From contig NZ_QWLD01000051.1 in the NCBI RefSeq assembly GCF_003600155.1, forward strand, positions 1-42,916: a stretch of DNA of 42,916 nucleotides, in the 5' to 3' direction. This document shows, in pieces, positions 26,566 to 34,716 of this stretch (its first letter is position 1; every line of letters begins with the position of its first letter). Source of the stretch: Nesterenkonia muleiensis (GTDB taxonomy: Bacteria; Actinomycetota; Actinomycetes; Actinomycetales; Micrococcaceae). The translations under genes were made by a program, and so were the position numbers. The notes below the pieces were generated by a model. The model made no database searches, had not been told where the DNA came from, and was given only the letters and a program-made list of their open reading frames with translations.

Positions 26566-27558
26566 TCACCGGCCTCTGCCGCGCATCAGATCCGGCAGAG
26601 AGGCGACGACGACGGCGAGCAGGGTCAGCGCCGTGCCCAGCACGGTGGCGGTGGTGACCACCGAGCCCGGGGCCGGGACCACCAGGTCCAGCAGGAGAGA
26701 GCCGATCAGCTGACCGGCGATCATCCCCATGGCAGCCACCAGCACACCGACCTTGGTCACCAGCAGGGCACCCAGGGCGATGAAGACGATGCCCAGCGGA
26801 CCGCCGATGTAGTACCACCAATCGGCGGGCAGCTGCCCCGGGACCCCTCCTGCGACGACGAGCTTGCCAAGCCACACCACCAGCAGCAGGGCCGATCCGG
26901 CGAGGAAGTTGAAGAAGGTGGCGGGAACGGGGCTGCGGTAGACGGCAGTCTGCCGGCCGTTGAGCGCCTGCTGGGCGGCGTTGAGGAAGCCGCCGGTGAA
27001 CGGAAGGGCCACCAGCAGCAGCCATGCCAGGCCGCGGCCGGTCTCCCCCAGCTGAGGAGACACTGCCCAGAGCACTGCGAAGACGGTCAGAGCGGCGCCG
27101 AGCACACGCATCGGGCTGATCCGCTTGCGGCCTGCCGGGCCCAGGCCGATGCGGTCCCAGAGCAGTCCGCCGACGGTCTGCCCGGTCACCACCGCGACGG
27201 TGAAGACCGCCACGCCGATCATGCCGATGGTCAGGGTCTGGGTGAGCACGAAGTACCCGCCCAGGCAGCCGGCCAGCAGGTACCACCACTGCACCGCTCC
27301 GCGCTGCAGGGAAGGTCTGACCCTGCCCATGGCCCGCCGCCCGGCCGGCAGAGCGAAGGCGATCAGGCACATCAGCAGCAGTCCCACCGAGAAGCTGATC
27401 AGCGCGGCCAGGTAGGGGTCCTCGGTCTGGGATGAGAGTTCTGCGTTGACCCGGCCCTGGCCGGGGATCGCCATCCCGGCGGCCAGCATCACCACCAGCA
27501 GACCGGCCCAGGCCAACGGGGAGCGCGCAGACGGGCCCGAGGCATTGTCTGAGGTCAT
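26566..27558 (-). CDS. YdcZ/DUF606-type membrane transporter
   Basis: The 330-residue protein has ten hydrophobic segments arranged as two five-helix halves, matching the DMT family YdcZ (DUF606) in a fused two-domain form. GMAIPGQGRVNAELS near residue 28 and the later GGFLNAAQQALNGRQTAVY are the equivalent, repeated inner-face motifs of the halves. The substrate of this family is not known. ATG 27558 is preferred to the upstream start at 27582, since it precedes the hydrophobic part more closely; the ribosome site is weak. The accessory region starts right upstream of it. Confidence 0.85.
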   Translation of the reverse strand: MTSDNASGPSARSPLAWAGLLVVMLAAGMAIPGQGRVNAELSSQTEDPYLAALISFSVGLLLMCLIAFALPAGRRAMGRVRPSLQRGAVQWWYLLAGCLGGYFVLTQTLTIGMIGVAVFTVAVVTGQTVGGLLWDRIGLGPAGRKRISPMRVLGAALTVFAVLWAVSPQLGETGRGLAWLLLVALPFTGGFLNAAQQALNGRQTAVYRSPVPATFFNFLAGSALLLVVWLGKLVVAGGVPGQLPADWWYYIGGPLGIVFIALGALLVTKVGVLVAAMGMIAGQLIGSLLLDLVVPAPGSVVTTATVLGTALTLLAVVVASLPDLMRGRGR

Positions 27559-27582
27559 GCCACCACAGTAGACCGGCCACAC

Positions 27583-27802
27583 CCGGAACGCTTGGATCGG
27601 CTCCGCTATGCGGACTCACCAATGGTGCACTCGGCCATGAGGCGCCCCGCGTTCTCACGTGGGTAGAGCGTCATGAGCTTGAACGGCTGGCGCTGCTGCC
27701 GGTTGGGACTGGCCGGGGTCAATAGAGACGTCAGGTTCCTGGAGAAACTAAGAGAAACCAAGGCGCTCCATTGTCCCAGACCGGTCAGAGCACCGTCTTC
27801 GA
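27583..27802. other. Intergenic stretch before the accessory region
   Basis: These 220 bases separate the YdcZ-type gene from the ArsR-like regulator. A GC-rich minus-strand frame at 27606-27674 ends in an MTLYPREN stretch, but it is too short and has no ribosome site. I see no tRNA or terminator here. Confidence 0.3.
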
Positions 27803-28450
27803 TCAGGTGCCACCAGAGGCCGGGGTGGATGCAGCATCGTGGAAAGTGGGCGTTTCCAGCACTGGGAGGATCTGATATTGCACTGAGACCGGGACACGGC
27901 CCGGTTCCTCTGAGTCGTCGCCTAGCCGGTATTGGGCGTAGGACGCCAGAAGTTCAGTAATCTCTGTTCCTAGCTCCTCTGCTTCTTCGGGTGTCAGGCT
28001 AAGGAAGTAATCGCTGAGGGTGGCCGCGTGACGCCACTGCGGGGGCATGGTTGAGAACTCATCTACGCTCTGGTGCATTCGACCGGCGTAGATCTGGGCG
28101 ATGGAACGTAGGTAGGTCTCTGCTGCTTCACCATCACCTGTTATGGTGCGCAGCTCTGAGGCATCAGTCATGGTGTGGGCGGCCTTCCACCACCGTTCCC
28201 GCCCCACACCACGGGACTGCTCCTCGACCACGAACCCGTAGGTTGACAGTTGGCGCAGGTGATAGCTGGTAGCGTCGCTGTTGAGGGACAGCGCCTGCGC
28301 AAGCCTCGTCGCGGTCGTCGGCCCGTGGATGCGCAGATGTCCCAAAATCTGAACTCGCAGCGGATGGGCTATCCCGCGAATGGACCGGGCATCAAGCCGG
28401 ATAGTCTCATCGCGCGCGGGATCTTGACGCTGTGGTGCGGGTTCGCTCAT
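27803..28450 (-). CDS. ArsR-like winged helix transcriptional regulator
   Basis: The 215-residue protein has an N-terminal winged helix (about residues 20-85), with AHPLRVQILGHL for the first helices and TRLAQALSLNSDATSYHLRQ for the recognition helix, then a helical C-terminal half of unknown ligand. The fold is of the ArsR/HTH_20 type that often regulates an MFS exporter encoded beside it. Here the partner lies nine bases upstream and is truncated, so the regulator may have lost its target. The ATG is at 28450 with AGGATG upstream. It is cytosolic. Confidence 0.82.
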   Translation of the reverse strand: MSEPAPQRQDPARDETIRLDARSIRGIAHPLRVQILGHLRIHGPTTATRLAQALSLNSDATSYHLRQLSTYGFVVEEQSRGVGRERWWKAAHTMTDASELRTITGDGEAAETYLRSIAQIYAGRMHQSVDEFSTMPPQWRHAATLSDYFLSLTPEEAEELGTEITELLASYAQYRLGDDSEEPGRVPVSVQYQILPVLETPTFHDAASTPASGGT

Positions 28451-28459
28451 GACGGCATC

Positions 28460-28905
28460 CTATCCGTTACCCGCAGCGGAATCCGGGGGTCGTTGATCCA
28501 TCTGTTTCCAGGTGGGTGCCAGCGCAGGGACCAACGTGGCCAGAAGGTAGCCGGCGCCGAGTGTCAGCAGCGCTGGAGACAGTGCAAACATGGAGATCAG
28601 ACCACCGGAGACCATACCCCCGAAGGGGATTCCAGCCCATGCCAGTGAAGAGATCAGTGCGCTGCCGCGTCCGACCATCGACTGTGGCAGACGCTCAAGG
28701 GTTACTGCTGTGATGATGGGGTTCAACACCCCGATCCCCATCCCAGAGATGACGAACACCACGATCACTGCTGACAGTGGTACATCAACGGCGAGCACGA
28801 GGAAGCGGGGTGCGCCGCCGATCAGGAACCCAATCAAGTACGTCACCCGCCGGCGCAGTCGGTGCCCGAACACTGAGGCTGCGATGCTGGTGAGCACTGC
28901 CACAC
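28460..28905 (-). pseudogene. 5'-truncated MFS transporter
   Basis: The C-terminal part of a major facilitator protein, about 145 residues and four membrane segments (starting VAVLTSIAASVFGHRL and ending near WKQMDQRPPD), is intact in frame. The N-terminal half is missing: at about 28905 the sequence changes abruptly into a decayed IS630 transposase frame, and the first in-frame start is inside that junction. The gene was an exporter coupled to the regulator nine bases downstream. It cannot make a working transporter. Confidence 0.8.
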
Positions 28906-29215
28906 CCACTCATCGCAGGTTCAATCACGGTGAGTAGCCGGGCAGGAAGAACAGCTTCAGCTGCCCATCGCTGTCGGCGGCGAATTTCTTGACCACCGGG
29001 CTCCGGCCTCTCGGTGCCCAGGTCCTGCCAGCGTGATGATCGGAGCGGATGCATGCCTCATCAGCGAAATAGACCGTGGCCCCTGTTTTCTTGGCTTCTT
29101 TGGCGATCTGTGGACACTCCTGGGTCTTCCAGGCATCGACCTTGTCAGGAGCTGCCCACCACACCCTCCACAGCGGCTGCTGCGGGGACAACCCCATCCG
29201 GTGAAGCATCCGCCG
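28905..29215 (-). pseudogene. IS630-family transposase remnant with internal deletion
   Basis: The minus strand codes a transposase fragment that starts near RMLHRMGLSPQQPLW, passes ATVYFADEACIRSDHH (the first catalytic Asp) and APRGRSPVV, then jumps straight to KKFAADSDGQLKLFFLPGYSP. About 70 residues holding the second catalytic Asp are missing. After GYSP comes an in-frame TGA, and beyond it LN and, after a frameshift, DEWVW continue the family C-terminus up to the MFS junction. The N-terminal DNA-binding part is absent. This is an inactive, multiply damaged element. No terminal inverted repeats were found. Confidence 0.75.
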
Positions 29216-29475
29216 TGGCCCAACACCCCTGGCGCAGGATCATGCAAAAGGTGGACGAGACCACCTCCGGGCAGGACTGGCTCCTCCGCGACGAGGTCAC
29301 CTTCGACGACATTGCTGGCGAGCTGCGGTGACATCTCGTCGGGATCGAGCTCAGTGCCTTCAGCAGGCAGAGCAATCTGTATGCCTTCCGGAATGTCGAA
29401 AATCAGAACATCGCCGCAAATGTGATAAGTGCTGAGACCGGTCGGGGTAATGTTCGCGTCTTCGGTTGTTGCATT
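29215..29475 (-). pseudogene. Unrecognised frameshifted reading frame
   Basis: A ribosome site GAGAGG is followed by an ATG near 29473, but that frame stops after 23 codons. A shift just after the start opens a long frame with coherent composition (STYHICGDVLIFDIPEG, then ALPAEGTELDPDEMSPQLAS and PVLPGGG) running into the IS630 remnant. I know no family that it matches. The natural C-terminus is lost. It could be a broken small protein; a peptide-precursor role is possible but unproven. It follows the small membrane protein gene with about 60 bases between. Confidence 0.35.
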
Positions 29476-29532
29476 GTTCCTCTCGCTTTCCGCTCGCGTT
29501 CGGAGGGCGACGTTTTAGATTTCGACCATGAT

Positions 29533-29907
29533 CTAAGTTGCCAGGCGGCTCCTTCTCGCAGCCCAATGCGCCAGCAGGCCGGCCGCCATGACGAAGACAA
29601 ACAAGACGTAAGCGTAGGGCGGAACTTGTGACGGTTCACGTAGAGCAATAGCAAGGATGACGATTCCGACGATTGTGCCGAGAGCCAATCCTCCAATTCG
29701 TAGTGCTTTTATGTGAAACCCCTTTAATCTGCTGTATCCGTGATTTGTGTCACCATACCTATGTATTATTTCTCTTTCAATAGGTGTGATTAGTGGACAC
29801 AGGACTTGCCCGTCCCACATCGCGCCAACGGCGCCCATCACCCTGTGGCACATGAGTAAAAAAATGTGACGCGAAAGGGCGTGGAGATCGTCAAGGTTGG
29901 CACCCAC
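29533..29907 (-). CDS. Small two-helix membrane protein, unrecognised
   Basis: The frame codes up to 124 residues. The last 65 hold two hydrophobic segments, IGGLALGTIVGIVILAIAL and AYVLFVFVMAAGLLAHWA, and end with a basic ARRSRLAT tail. The first half is polar and may not be translated: it runs into the prophage fragment on the other strand, and the base composition is lower in GC (AT-rich around 29700-29800) than the core. The start is therefore uncertain. I recognise no family. Such a small protein next to a short reading frame resembles an immunity or transport accessory, but nothing shows it. Confidence 0.4.
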   Translation of the reverse strand: MGANLDDLHALSRHIFLLMCHRVMGAVGAMWDGQVLCPLITPIEREIIHRYGDTNHGYSRLKGFHIKALRIGGLALGTIVGIVILAIALREPSQVPPYAYVLFVFVMAAGLLAHWAARRSRLAT

Positions 29908-31024
29908 AAGTCCGGTGGCAACGAGTTCTCAGTCACCACCGAGGACCTCAAGAACATGGTGACCGCCTCCGAAGGCGGAACCCTCCCGCCGGCAGTGGTG
30001 AAGCTCGGACACATCAACGTCGCCGTCGAGAACCCGGAATGGGGAGACGGCACACCAGCGTATGGAGATCACCGACCTGCGCCTCTCCGACGACGAGACC
30101 ACATTGCTCGGTGATTGGATCAACGCGCCTGAGGACCTGGCCGATAAGCCGCCTTCGGCGTACCCGAACCGGTCCATGGAAGCCACCTTCAACATGGAGC
30201 TCAAAGACGAGACGGGCGAGGTCACCGAATCCTACCCCGCAGTACTCACTGCCCTCGCGCTGTTGGGTGCCACCGCCCCCGCGGTGAAGAACCTGGCACA
30301 GATCCACGCCTCGTTCTCCGCCGATGGTCACAAGGTGTTCGCCTCCGGTGGGACCAGCGTCCGCATCACCACATCACTGCCCGGCGGGCTGACCGGCAAC
30401 GCGCTCTCCGAAGCGCTCCGCGCAGCCCTGCGAGGACTCGAACCGGACGACGCCTGGTACTGGCTCATGGACTGGACAGACGAGCACGTCTACTACCGAG
30501 ACGAGGACGACACCGGCGGCATCTACCGGCACGACTACACCGTCACCAGCTCCGGAGTCATCGAATTCACCGGTACCCCAGTACCCGTGAAAGCCGCGTT
30601 CATCCCAGCCGAACCAGACGGGTCTGCACCGGCGCAGACCGTCCCACACAGCAACGCAGCCCTGTCGGACAGTGGCACCACGGACGCCTCTAACCCGGTG
30701 GCGAACCCAGCGAACGACCAAGGAGAACCACGCATGTGGACAGATCAAGACCCGCGCCGCGCTGGCCAAGAAATACGGTCTCGCCGAGAACGCCACCGAC
30801 GAGCAGATCGAGGAAGCGATTCTCGCTGACCCACCCGAAGGTGGCACCAACGACGAGCCCGAGACCCCAAACACTGACCCAGAGGGCACCCAGTCCGGTG
30901 AGGGTGAGGGTGAGCAAGCCACGCAGGAGCCGCCGCATCCACCGGCGCCCCCGGCACTGTCGTTGTCGGCTACGCGATCGCCAACGCTGCCTCCGGCGAT
31001 ACCGCCGCAGTCCTGCTGAACTAA
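29866..31024 (+). pseudogene. Decayed phage capsid protease/scaffold and decoration protein
   Basis: The frame starting GTG 29866 codes RKGVEIVKVGTHKSGG and PPAVVKLGHINVAVENPEW, the start of a Mu gpI-like prophage head protease. A frameshift at about 30062 continues as EITDLRLSDDETTLLGDW and MEATFNMELKDETG for about 220 residues. A second shift near 30735 gives RAALAKKYGLAENATDEQIE, an acidic Glu/Pro-rich stretch follows, and a third change at 30953 opens GTVVVGYAIANAASGDTAAV to a stop at 31024, which resembles the C-terminus of a DUF2190-type head decoration protein. At least three breaks make the module non-functional. The order protease, decoration protein, capsid is that of phage head clusters. 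Confidence 0.75.
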
Positions 31025-31052
31025 ACCCGAAACCTGGAGAGGAAAACACACT

Positions 31053-31175
31053 ATGCCCAGGACAGCTTTTTACCCGCCCGCTGCAGTTACTAAGACACGC
31101 GTTTGTAGGGCGAATGCTTTTGGTGTCTGTGGTGGGAGATTTGAGGTATGCCCGATGATGATGGCCGGAAGTTAG
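31053..31175 (+). pseudogene. Start of a phage major capsid gene, cut by an IS630 remnant
   Basis: Behind GGAGAGG is an ATG with MPRTAFYPPAAVTKT, a plausible capsid N-terminus, and only about 15 residues are believable before the sequence turns into the IS630 end. The frame goes on to a stop at 31175 but with a Cys- and Met-rich tail that does not look native. It lies right after the decoration-protein remnant, where a major capsid gene is expected. Confidence 0.5.
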
Positions 31176-31322
31176 ACCACCAGACTTTGGAGCAGCTCCG
31201 GTTGCGGGCGGTGGACCTGGAAGGTGATCGGCGAACTGATCCGCAAAGAATTCGGTGTGAGCCTGTCGGCTCCGGCGGTGACGCGGACGGTGTCTAGGAC
31301 GCGGCTGGGTCGGTTCCAGTGA
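31090..31322 (+). pseudogene. IS630-family transposase 5' remnant
   Basis: An ATG at 31148 begins MPDDDGRKLDHQTLEQLRLRAVDL, with the charged start of an IS630 helix-turn-helix domain. At about 31224 a different frame continues with VIGELIRKEFGVSLSAPAV, which in intact relatives lies about 70 residues further on, so the middle is deleted. The frame ends at 31322. The DDE catalytic domain is absent. The element runs opposite to the IS630 remnant at 28905-29215. Where the left end begins in the capsid gene is not exactly visible. Confidence 0.65.
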
Positions 31323-31356
31323 TGCTCGGCAGAGTCGAGAATGTCATGGCACTGTG

Positions 31357-32325
31357 TCACGTCACGATGTCGATGATCCGCTTGCCGGGTGTTGGGTCTG
31401 TCTCCAGGTGATGGTGGGCCTCGGCGATCTGGGCGAGCGGGAAGCGTTGGGCAACAACCGGTGCGAGGTGTCCGAGGTCGATGAGGCTGGCGAGGTCGTT
31501 CAGGTGACGTCGTGACGGTAGAGCAAGTACGGGGCGAATCGATGTCCTGCCCGGGAGCACCGAGGCGACGATCAGGCCTGGCCGATCCGGAACGGCGGCG
31601 GAGACGCGCCCGCCGTTCTGCACGACCTGAGTCAACCGCTTGAGGTCGTCGCCGCCGACAATATCGAATGCGGCATCGACTGGGGCAAGTGAGTTCCAGT
31701 CGAGTGAGTGATAGTCGACGGTTTCCTGCGCTCCCAGGCTCAAACAGAGGTCATTGTTGCGGGGGCTGCATAGTGCGATGACATGCGCTCCGAGGTGCCG
31801 GGCGATCTGGATGGCCGCGGTTCCGACCCCGCCGCTGGCACCGCGGATGAGGACCCGCGCTCCAGGACGCAAACGCAGAGAGCGCAGGCCGAGGTGGGCG
31901 GTGAGAGCGGCCACCGGCAGGGCCGCCGCTTCGGTGAGTGGAATGCGTGTGGGAGCCTCAACGACCCAGCCGGATCGGACTTCCACGTACTCTGCGGCGG
32001 CCATCAGCTTTTTGACCGGGAGCCCTCCCAAAGCACCCCACACCGGTGTGCCGACCGGTGGGCCTTTCCACCGCTTGCCCGCGGCTACGATATGGCCTGC
32101 GACATCAAGGCCAGTCCCGATGGGCGGTCGCCGAAGCGCCCGCAGTTCTCCCCGGCGGGCCTCAAGGTCGAGTGGATTGACGGTCGTGGCGAGCATCCGC
32201 ACCACAGCCCGGTCAGAGCGAGGCGGCCGCAGAGGAACATCGCGGACCTTCAAAACCGGCGGGTCGCCGAATGCGTCGGCCTGCGCGGCCCGCATGGAGG
32301 TGGGCATCTGATTCTCCATGGTCAT
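31357..32325 (-). CDS. Zinc-independent NADPH:quinone-type oxidoreductase (MDR)
   Basis: The 322-residue protein is a medium-chain dehydrogenase/reductase of the quinone oxidoreductase group: a GroES-like N-terminal domain (TVNPLDLEARRGELR, TGLDVAGHIVAAG) and a Rossmann fold with RGASGGVGTAAIQIARHLGA for NADPH. It lacks the Cys cluster of zinc alcohol dehydrogenases. Members reduce quinones or enones and protect from reactive compounds. Its ATG overlaps the tetR stop by four bases, so it is co-translated with the repressor, and both are divergent from a drug exporter. That layout suggests an inducible detoxification locus. It is cytosolic. Confidence 0.88.
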   Translation of the reverse strand: MTMENQMPTSMRAAQADAFGDPPVLKVRDVPLRPPRSDRAVVRMLATTVNPLDLEARRGELRALRRPPIGTGLDVAGHIVAAGKRWKGPPVGTPVWGALGGLPVKKLMAAAEYVEVRSGWVVEAPTRIPLTEAAALPVAALTAHLGLRSLRLRPGARVLIRGASGGVGTAAIQIARHLGAHVIALCSPRNNDLCLSLGAQETVDYHSLDWNSLAPVDAAFDIVGGDDLKRLTQVVQNGGRVSAAVPDRPGLIVASVLPGRTSIRPVLALPSRRHLNDLASLIDLGHLAPVVAQRFPLAQIAEAHHHLETDPTPGKRIIDIVT

Positions 32326-32990
32326 TGGACGTCCTTCGTGCTGTCTGCTTCGATGCCGTCGAGGATGACGTCGAGCCCGTCAGCGAACCAGTCCCGTTCG
32401 CCGTGGGGCAGCGGGTCACTGATGAGGCGGCGCAGGCGAGGGAACGCCTCGAGGTCGACGTCGGCGAGGCGTTGTTGCCAGTTACGCCCTGGGTCATCAC
32501 TTGCTTCGGCTGGTCGCTCCCCGAGGAAAACCCGTGCACTGCCTTGGACGTAGTTGATGATGGTAATAATCGCCCGAGCCGCCGCGTGCGGCGTTAACTC
32601 TAGCTTCTCGAGCGCGCACAGAGCCCACTCCATTGCCCCCAGTGAAGAAGGACCAAACGGCGGAGTCACGCTTGTGGTTGCAGGTAACATCCACGGGTGG
32701 GCGAGGAACATATCCCAATCCACTCGAGCGAATGCATGCATCGCTTCTCGCCAGCTAAGCCCAGTCTGGTCGGGGTAGGTGTACTCGCTGGTGACCTGCT
32801 CGACCATCGCTGCGATCAACTCATCCTTATCGGCCACGTGCCGGTAGAGCGACATGGCACCAGCACTGAGCTGATCGGCCACGCGCTTCATCGTCATCGC
32901 CTCCAAGCCGACCTCATCGGCGACCTCGACCGCCGCGGCAGCGATCTTCTCCCCAGAGAGCGGCCCAGAAGGGCCCACTCGTGGACTCAC
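32322..32990 (-). CDS. TetR-family repressor with TetR-type C-terminal domain
   Basis: The 222-residue protein has an N-terminal helix-turn-helix, with MTMKRVADQLSAGAMSLYRHV as the recognition part, and a C-terminal ligand domain of the tetracycline-repressor type. The start is GTG at 32990, because AGGAGGT stands seven bases upstream; the frame is open further to 33044 but without a ribosome site. It should bind the two dyads at 33020-33040 and 33052-33072 and thus repress both itself with the oxidoreductase, and the exporter on the other side. The ligand is probably a hydrophobic drug or quinone, by analogy with family members. Confidence 0.88.
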   Translation of the reverse strand: MSPRVGPSGPLSGEKIAAAAVEVADEVGLEAMTMKRVADQLSAGAMSLYRHVADKDELIAAMVEQVTSEYTYPDQTGLSWREAMHAFARVDWDMFLAHPWMLPATTSVTPPFGPSSLGAMEWALCALEKLELTPHAAARAIITIINYVQGSARVFLGERPAEASDDPGRNWQQRLADVDLEAFPRLRRLISDPLPHGERDWFADGLDVILDGIEADSTKDVQ

Positions 32991-33019
32991 GCGATTCACC
33001 TCCTGCATCGAACCTGTAG

Positions 33020-33040
33020 GTTGCGTATTCCATACGCTAC
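33020..33040. promoter_or_regulatory. TetR operator 1
   Basis: GTTGCGTAT and ATACGCTAC flank a TCC centre; the arms match with one mismatch. Thirty bases separate the repeat from the repressor's GTG. On the plus strand its TTGCGT (33021-33026) could serve as the -35 of the exporter promoter with TAAGGT (33045-33050) as -10, 18 bases apart. Confidence 0.75.
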
Positions 33041-33051
33041 ACACTAAGGTC

Positions 33052-33072
33052 GTTGCGTATCAAATACGCAAC
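33052..33072. promoter_or_regulatory. TetR operator 2
   Basis: GTTGCGTAT and ATACGCAAC form a perfect 9-base inverted repeat around CAA. Its centre is 32 bases from the centre of operator 1, three helical turns. It would cover the expected exporter start site, and its minus-strand TTGCGT could be the -35 of the repressor promoter, so one repressor could shut both directions. Confidence 0.8.
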
Positions 33073-33090
33073 CTGTTTGGGAGGATCCCC

Positions 33091-34716
33091 GTGTCTATAT
33101 CGACCCTTGACCAGTCCGGCCCACGGATGAGGTGGCTGGGCTTGGCGGTACTGACGTTGCCGGTGATCTTGACCTCGATGGACATCACCATCCTGCATGT
33201 CGCGATCCCGACCATCAGTCGTGAACTGGCTCCGAGTTCGAGCCAAATGCTGTGGATTCTCGATGTATATGGATTCTTGCTGGCTGGGCTGTTGATCCTC
33301 ATGGGCAATATCGGTAACCGGATCGGTCGCCGCCGGATTCTCATGATCGGGGGCGTGGTGTATGTGGCGGCTGCGATGCTTACGGCGTTTGCGCCGAACC
33401 CGGAAGTCCTCATCGCCGGTCGTGCCCTGATGGGGCTCGGCGGAGCCACGCTGATTCCCTCGACGCTGTCGCTGGTTCGCAACATGTTCCCCGACTCGGC
33501 GGAGCGCACGCACGCTATCGGCATCTGGACCGCAAGCACCTCTGGCGGTATCGCGCTGGGCCCGATCGTCGGCGGGCTGCTGCTCGAGGCGTTCTGGTGG
33601 GGTTCAGTTTTTCTGATCCATGCGCCGATCATCGTGCTATTCCTGATCGCCACTCCGCTGCTGGTGCCGGAGTACAAGAATAGGGCATCGGCCCGGCTTG
33701 ACCTGTTCAGCGTTGGACTGTCATTCGCTGCGATCCTGCCAAGCGTTTGGGCAATTAAGACTGCCGCCGAAGAACTGGCGATGACACTACAGACATGGGC
33801 AGCACTTGGTGTCGGGCTGCTCGCCGGGGCGATATTCCTCTTCCGGCAGGGGCGGATCAGCCAGCCGCTGGTCGATGTCAGCCTGTTCGCCAACCCACGT
33901 TTCACCGGCGCGGTTCTGGGGGCAGGATTGGCCATGTTTGGGTTGGTCGGGGTGATGTTCTACTTTGCCCAGTATCTCCAACTAGTCGCCGGGCTCTCCC
34001 CGCTGATCGCCGGAGTGGCGATCCTACCGATAGTAGTGGGGGTGGGTTCGATGGCCGTACTGTCCTCTTTACTCGTGCGCCGATTCGGCTACCCGCGAGT
34101 GTTCGGGGCTGGCGCGGCCGTAGCAGCCGCGGGCATATTGGTCTTCAGCCGCACGCCAGCCGACGGCGGACTCGTCCTTGCCATCATCGCCAGCGCATTC
34201 ATCGGTGCCGGGATCGCCCCGATGGCGACATTGACCACAGACATCGTCGTCGGGACCGCCCCACCCAGGCGTTCAGGTGCCGCAGCCGCACTCGAGGAGA
34301 CCGCCGCTGAATTTGGTAGCGCGCTAGGCATCGCCGTACTTGGCACCATCGGCACTGTTGTATACCGCTCCCGCATCCTCGACGGAGTACCCGACGACAT
34401 TCCCGAGGAAGCCACCGAAGCCCTCAGCTCTAACCTCGGAGCCGCACTCGGCGTCGCCGAGCAACTTTCTGGCGACGCGGCAGAACACCTGACTGCCCTC
34501 GCGCAACAGTCGTTTGTCGATGGACTCGGAGCAGCAACTATCGTTGGAAGTTGCATCCTCCTGGTCGCCGCCGTGATCTGTCCAATACTAATCCACAGAG
34601 GCAGGAACACCACTCAGTCAGTCATGAACCCCGACGAGAAACGCCAGAGACGTGATGAGTGCAGCAGCCCACACAAGCTGCCTGTTTGTCCACCGTGTGG
34701 TTTCCCCGGTGAATGA
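33091..34716 (+). CDS. DHA2-family MFS drug exporter (14 membrane segments)
   Basis: The 541-residue protein is a proton-coupled exporter of the EmrB/QacA type: motif D1 LTSMDITILHVAIP in helix 1, motif A GNIGNRIGRRRILMIGG between helices 2 and 3, motif B RALMGLGGATLIPS, and motif C SGGIALGPIVGGLL in helix 5. QacA and SmvA, which remove cationic antiseptics, are the closest in style. GGGAGG precedes the GTG start at 33091. It is divergent from tetR and the oxidoreductase with two operators between. The last 30 residues are polar with many Cys and Pro and look unlike the family; they run into the recombinase remnant, so the native C-terminus may be replaced. Confidence 0.92.
   Translation: MSISTLDQSGPRMRWLGLAVLTLPVILTSMDITILHVAIPTISRELAPSSSQMLWILDVYGFLLAGLLILMGNIGNRIGRRRILMIGGVVYVAAAMLTAFAPNPEVLIAGRALMGLGGATLIPSTLSLVRNMFPDSAERTHAIGIWTASTSGGIALGPIVGGLLLEAFWWGSVFLIHAPIIVLFLIATPLLVPEYKNRASARLDLFSVGLSFAAILPSVWAIKTAAEELAMTLQTWAALGVGLLAGAIFLFRQGRISQPLVDVSLFANPRFTGAVLGAGLAMFGLVGVMFYFAQYLQLVAGLSPLIAGVAILPIVVGVGSMAVLSSLLVRRFGYPRVFGAGAAVAAAGILVFSRTPADGGLVLAIIASAFIGAGIAPMATLTTDIVVGTAPPRRSGAAAALEETAAEFGSALGIAVLGTIGTVVYRSRILDGVPDDIPEEATEALSSNLGAALGVAEQLSGDAAEHLTALAQQSFVDGLGAATIVGSCILLVAAVICPILIHRGRNTTQSVMNPDEKRQRRDECSSPHKLPVCPPCGFPGE

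Noticed and set aside
27606-27674. 22-codon minus-strand frame before the ArsR-like gene
   Set aside because: Too short, no ribosome site and no known match, although composition is GC-rich.
29403-29475. 23-codon peptide as a natural product precursor
   Set aside because: It arises from the frame that a simple indel would destroy; no modification enzyme or leader motif is nearby.
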